Shown: in pieces, positions 61,934 through 64,000 of the stretch
Layout: every line of letters starts with the position of its first letter
How positions within the stretch are numbered: the first letter of the stretch is position 1
DNA from: JANPJV01 sp031425695
GTDB taxonomy: Bacteria; Pseudomonadota; Gammaproteobacteria; Xanthomonadales; SZUA-5
Length of the DNA stretch: 64,000 nt
Assembly: GCA_031425695.1 (NCBI GenBank)
Contig: JANPJV010000116.1
Span: 62,001 to 126,000 of the forward strand
Direction: 5' to 3'
Notes under the pieces: model-generated
What the model saw: only the letters and a program-made list of their open reading frames with translations
Databases searched by the model: none
Told to the model about the DNA's origin: nothing
Position numbers and translations under genes: made by a program

Positions 61934-64000
61934 ATGGACGCCACCCTGCGCAAATTCGATGCACTCACCAGTCGAAGCACGGATGCACCGGCGTCCCCCG
62001 TGCGGACGCGCCTCGAAGCCGGCACCTCGCTCGGTCACTACCGCATCGACGAGATCTGCGGCGAGGGCGGGATGGGCTCGGTTTATCGCGCCTGGGACTG
62101 TGCATTGGAGCGCCCGGCAGCGGTGAAGCTGCTGCATTCCGGCCCCGGTAGGTCGGTAAACCCTGCCATGCGCCGCGAGGCACATGCGCTGTCGCGCTTG
62201 CAGCACCCGAATATCGCCACGTTTTTCGAGGTCGGCGAAATTCACGAACAGCCCTATCTCGCACTCGAGTTCGTCGCGGGCATGTCCCTGGCGAACCGGC
62301 TGCGCGTGGGGCCGCTCGAAAGCGCTGAGCTGCAGCGCCTGGCGACCGGCTTGCTTTGGGCGTTGGCCCACGCCCATGCCGCTGGCGTTCTGCACTGCGA
62401 CATCAAGCCCGCCAATATCGTGTTGCGAGACGATGGAGAGGCGGTACTGCTCGACTTCGGTATCGCCAAGCTGCTCAGCGTCGACATCGGGGTGGCGGAC
62501 AGCGAGCTCAATGAGGGCATGGTCAGTGGTTCGCCCGGCTATATGGCGCCCGAGCAATGGCGAGGTGAGGCCCTGAGCGAGCGGAGCGATCTCTATGGGG
62601 TAGCCCTGGTGCTGCTCGAAGCGCTCACCGGCCAACCCGGCTGCGACGGTCGCGACGCCAATGAGCGCGCTGCCGCGGCGCTGCGCGGCGAGCCGCGTCA
62701 GCGTGCGGAAGCTCTCGACTCGCCGTTGCGCCCTTTGCTCACGCGTGCACTCAGCAATGATCCGTTGGAGCGTCCCGCCAGCGCTGCGGCCATGCAGTTC
62801 GAATTGCAGCAACTCTGGCGGCATGCAGACGAGTATCGCGGACCGTGGCGGCTGTTGGCGCTCGAGCCCGAGTGCTCGAATCTCCAGTCGGACCTGCATT
62901 GGATCGGCACCGCCATCGTGCAGTCAGTGCGCACCGCGTTGAGCGGACAACCGCAGCTGGAGTTGGCGAGTTCGCAGGCTATTGCGGGCGCTCGCGCGCG
63001 CGCCGGCGCAGCCGACAGCCTGCGCCTGGGCCAGACGCTGGGTTGCCGCTGGGTACTCGACGGTCGAATCAGTGGCAACGCCGAATCACTGCAAGTCCGG
63101 ATTAACTTGAGCGACGCTCGAAACGCCCAGTCGTTGAGCCAATTCGACAGTCGCTGCACCCTGGCAGAGTTGCCGTCGCTGCATGGGCGTCTGCAGGACT
63201 GGCTTTCGGCTGAGTTGCTGGCGTCACCGATGACGGCGCCGCGACGCACTTTCGACGGCAGCGAGGCCGAGTTGTGCGCACGTGCGGAACAGGCGTTTCG
63301 CAAAGGTGGCAAGGATGCGCTGACCGAGTCCGAGGCCTGCTATCGCGCCGTGCTCGAGGACCACCCGGACTCCCTGCTCGCGCTCTCCGGGCTCGCCGGC
63401 GTATTGCCGTTGCGCTATGCCGTCACCACCAATCCGGCCTTGCTGGTCGAAGGCGAAAGCCTGGCGCGCGCCGCCATCCGTTTGGATGCCAATGCGTTTG
63501 ATGCGCTCACCTGGCTGGTCTATATCCTGCTGCGCCAGGGCCGCCACCGCGCCGGCATTGCCCAGGCTGCGCGCGCCGCCGCCGGCAATCCTGACGCCAG
63601 CATGGCACACTACTTCGGCGCCTGTTGTCATGCCGCGTTGTCGCGCTGGAAGCCGGCGCTGGCGCTGTACCAGGCTTCCCTGCGGAGCGACCGCACGCGC
63701 TGCTTCTCCTGGATCGGCGCGGCCTGGTGCCACCAGCGCCTTGGCAGCCTGGAGGAAGCCCTTTTCTGCATTCGCACCGCCGAGCGCCTGGAAAGCGAAG
63801 ATGGACCCCTGCGTACCGCGGGCTGTGGAGCATTCCTCGGCGAGATGTTGCGTCAACGCGGGGAGCTCGACCTGGCTTGGCGGGAGACCCATGCCGCCCT
63901 GCAGCGCGTCGAGCACTCTGACTTCTTTTACCGCGACAGCTTTCGCGCTTATGCATTGCTCACGCTCGGCCGGATCGCCCTGGCGCGCGGCGAGCTGCCC
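61934..64000 (+). CDS. Serine/threonine protein kinase with FlgO-like and TPR parts (3' end cut)
   Basis: At least 689 residues; the gene runs off the window. An N-terminal Hanks-type kinase domain has the P-loop GEGGMGSVY (43-51), Lys65, the catalytic loop HCDIKPAN (Asp156, with Cys in place of the usual Arg), DFG (174-176) and the activation segment SGSPGYMAPEQW. After the kinase a TolB/FlgO-like module (AGAADSLRLGQTLGCRWVLD ... LRVGP-like strands) is followed by TPR-type helices. No membrane helix is seen in the part present. Because of the Cys, it is a non-RD kinase, which may be regulated differently from RD kinases. Starts three bases after the NmrA-like gene. Confidence 0.9.
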   Translation, partial: MDATLRKFDALTSRSTDAPASPVRTRLEAGTSLGHYRIDEICGEGGMGSVYRAWDCALERPAAVKLLHSGPGRSVNPAMRREAHALSRLQHPNIATFFEVGEIHEQPYLALEFVAGMSLANRLRVGPLESAELQRLATGLLWALAHAHAAGVLHCDIKPANIVLRDDGEAVLLDFGIAKLLSVDIGVADSELNEGMVSGSPGYMAPEQWRGEALSERSDLYGVALVLLEALTGQPGCDGRDANERAAAALRGEPRQRAEALDSPLRPLLTRALSNDPLERPASAAAMQFELQQLWRHADEYRGPWRLLALEPECSNLQSDLHWIGTAIVQSVRTALSGQPQLELASSQAIAGARARAGAADSLRLGQTLGCRWVLDGRISGNAESLQVRINLSDARNAQSLSQFDSRCTLAELPSLHGRLQDWLSAELLASPMTAPRRTFDGSEAELCARAEQAFRKGGKDALTESEACYRAVLEDHPDSLLALSGLAGVLPLRYAVTTNPALLVEGESLARAAIRLDANAFDALTWLVYILLRQGRHRAGIAQAARAAAGNPDASMAHYFGACCHAALSRWKPALALYQASLRSDRTRCFSWIGAAWCHQRLGSLEEALFCIRTAERLESEDGPLRTAGCGAFLGEMLRQRGELDLAWRETHAALQRVEHSDFFYRDSFRAYALLTLGRIALARGELP

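Noticed and set aside
61094..62899. 601-codon minus-strand frame opposite the NmrA-like and kinase genes
   Set aside because: It spans two well-supported genes in antisense; no domain or start signal.

Overview
The window is about 64 kb of GC-rich, gene-dense bacterial chromosome. It looks like a gammaproteobacterium of the Lysobacterales (Xanthomonadales), close to Rhodanobacteraceae such as Dokdonella; this is inferred from base composition, from GTAG-headed palindromic repeats, and from secreted proteins with a short ...GFE tail. No rRNA, tRNA, CRISPR array, phage or insertion sequence was found. The right end cuts through a serine/threonine kinase gene. The first ~300 bases hold only a coding-like fragment.

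Layout. 0.3-3.6 kb: glutathione peroxidase, then a minus-strand pair of a radical-SAM protein and a DUF4130-UdgX uracil-DNA glycosylase fusion; a perfect SOS-type dyad lies on the start codon of the first gene of the pair. 3.8-13 kb: an orphan ADOP-type permease, a secreted beta-propeller protein and a 1293-codon mosaic surface protein (Ycf48-like, PKD, FG-GAP, Fn3). 13-16.6 kb: two small damaged-looking genes, an ABC transporter (ATPase plus permease) behind a strong 5' hairpin, and Cu-Zn superoxide dismutase. 16.7-26 kb: a cluster of hairpins, a DUF885 hydrolase, secreted DUF4832 protein, VOC protein, GST, spermidine-synthase-like membrane protein and an ABM monooxygenase. 26-38 kb: a 44-bp tandem array, a DUF11-repeat protein with an IPTL-type C-terminus, a soluble histidine kinase, two secreted carbohydrate-type proteins and a TonB-dependent receptor. 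38-41 kb: GNAT, phosphotransacetylase and acetate kinase. 41-49 kb: a large membrane histidine kinase, a DUF2254-like protein, a secreted beta-helix protein and a second 44-bp array. 49-64 kb: threonine synthase, a CadC-like regulator, a beta-helix protein with a small partner, several small conserved genes, NAD-malic enzyme, an NmrA-like protein and the partial kinase.

Three themes stand out. First, four unrelated Sec-secreted proteins end in F/Y-x-x-G-F-E-COOH, one more carries the motif just after its signal peptide, and one tiny secreted protein ends in a variant; this looks like an undescribed sorting or anchoring tag. Second, the radical-SAM/UdgX pair appears to be under SOS-type control. 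Third, intergenic DNA is rich in structured repeats: paired REP elements at gene ends, two unrelated-looking arrays with the same 44-bp period and a shared skeleton, and compact hairpin clusters. Three small genes carry lesions near their starts or single-base frameshifts; these may be real decay or assembly errors.
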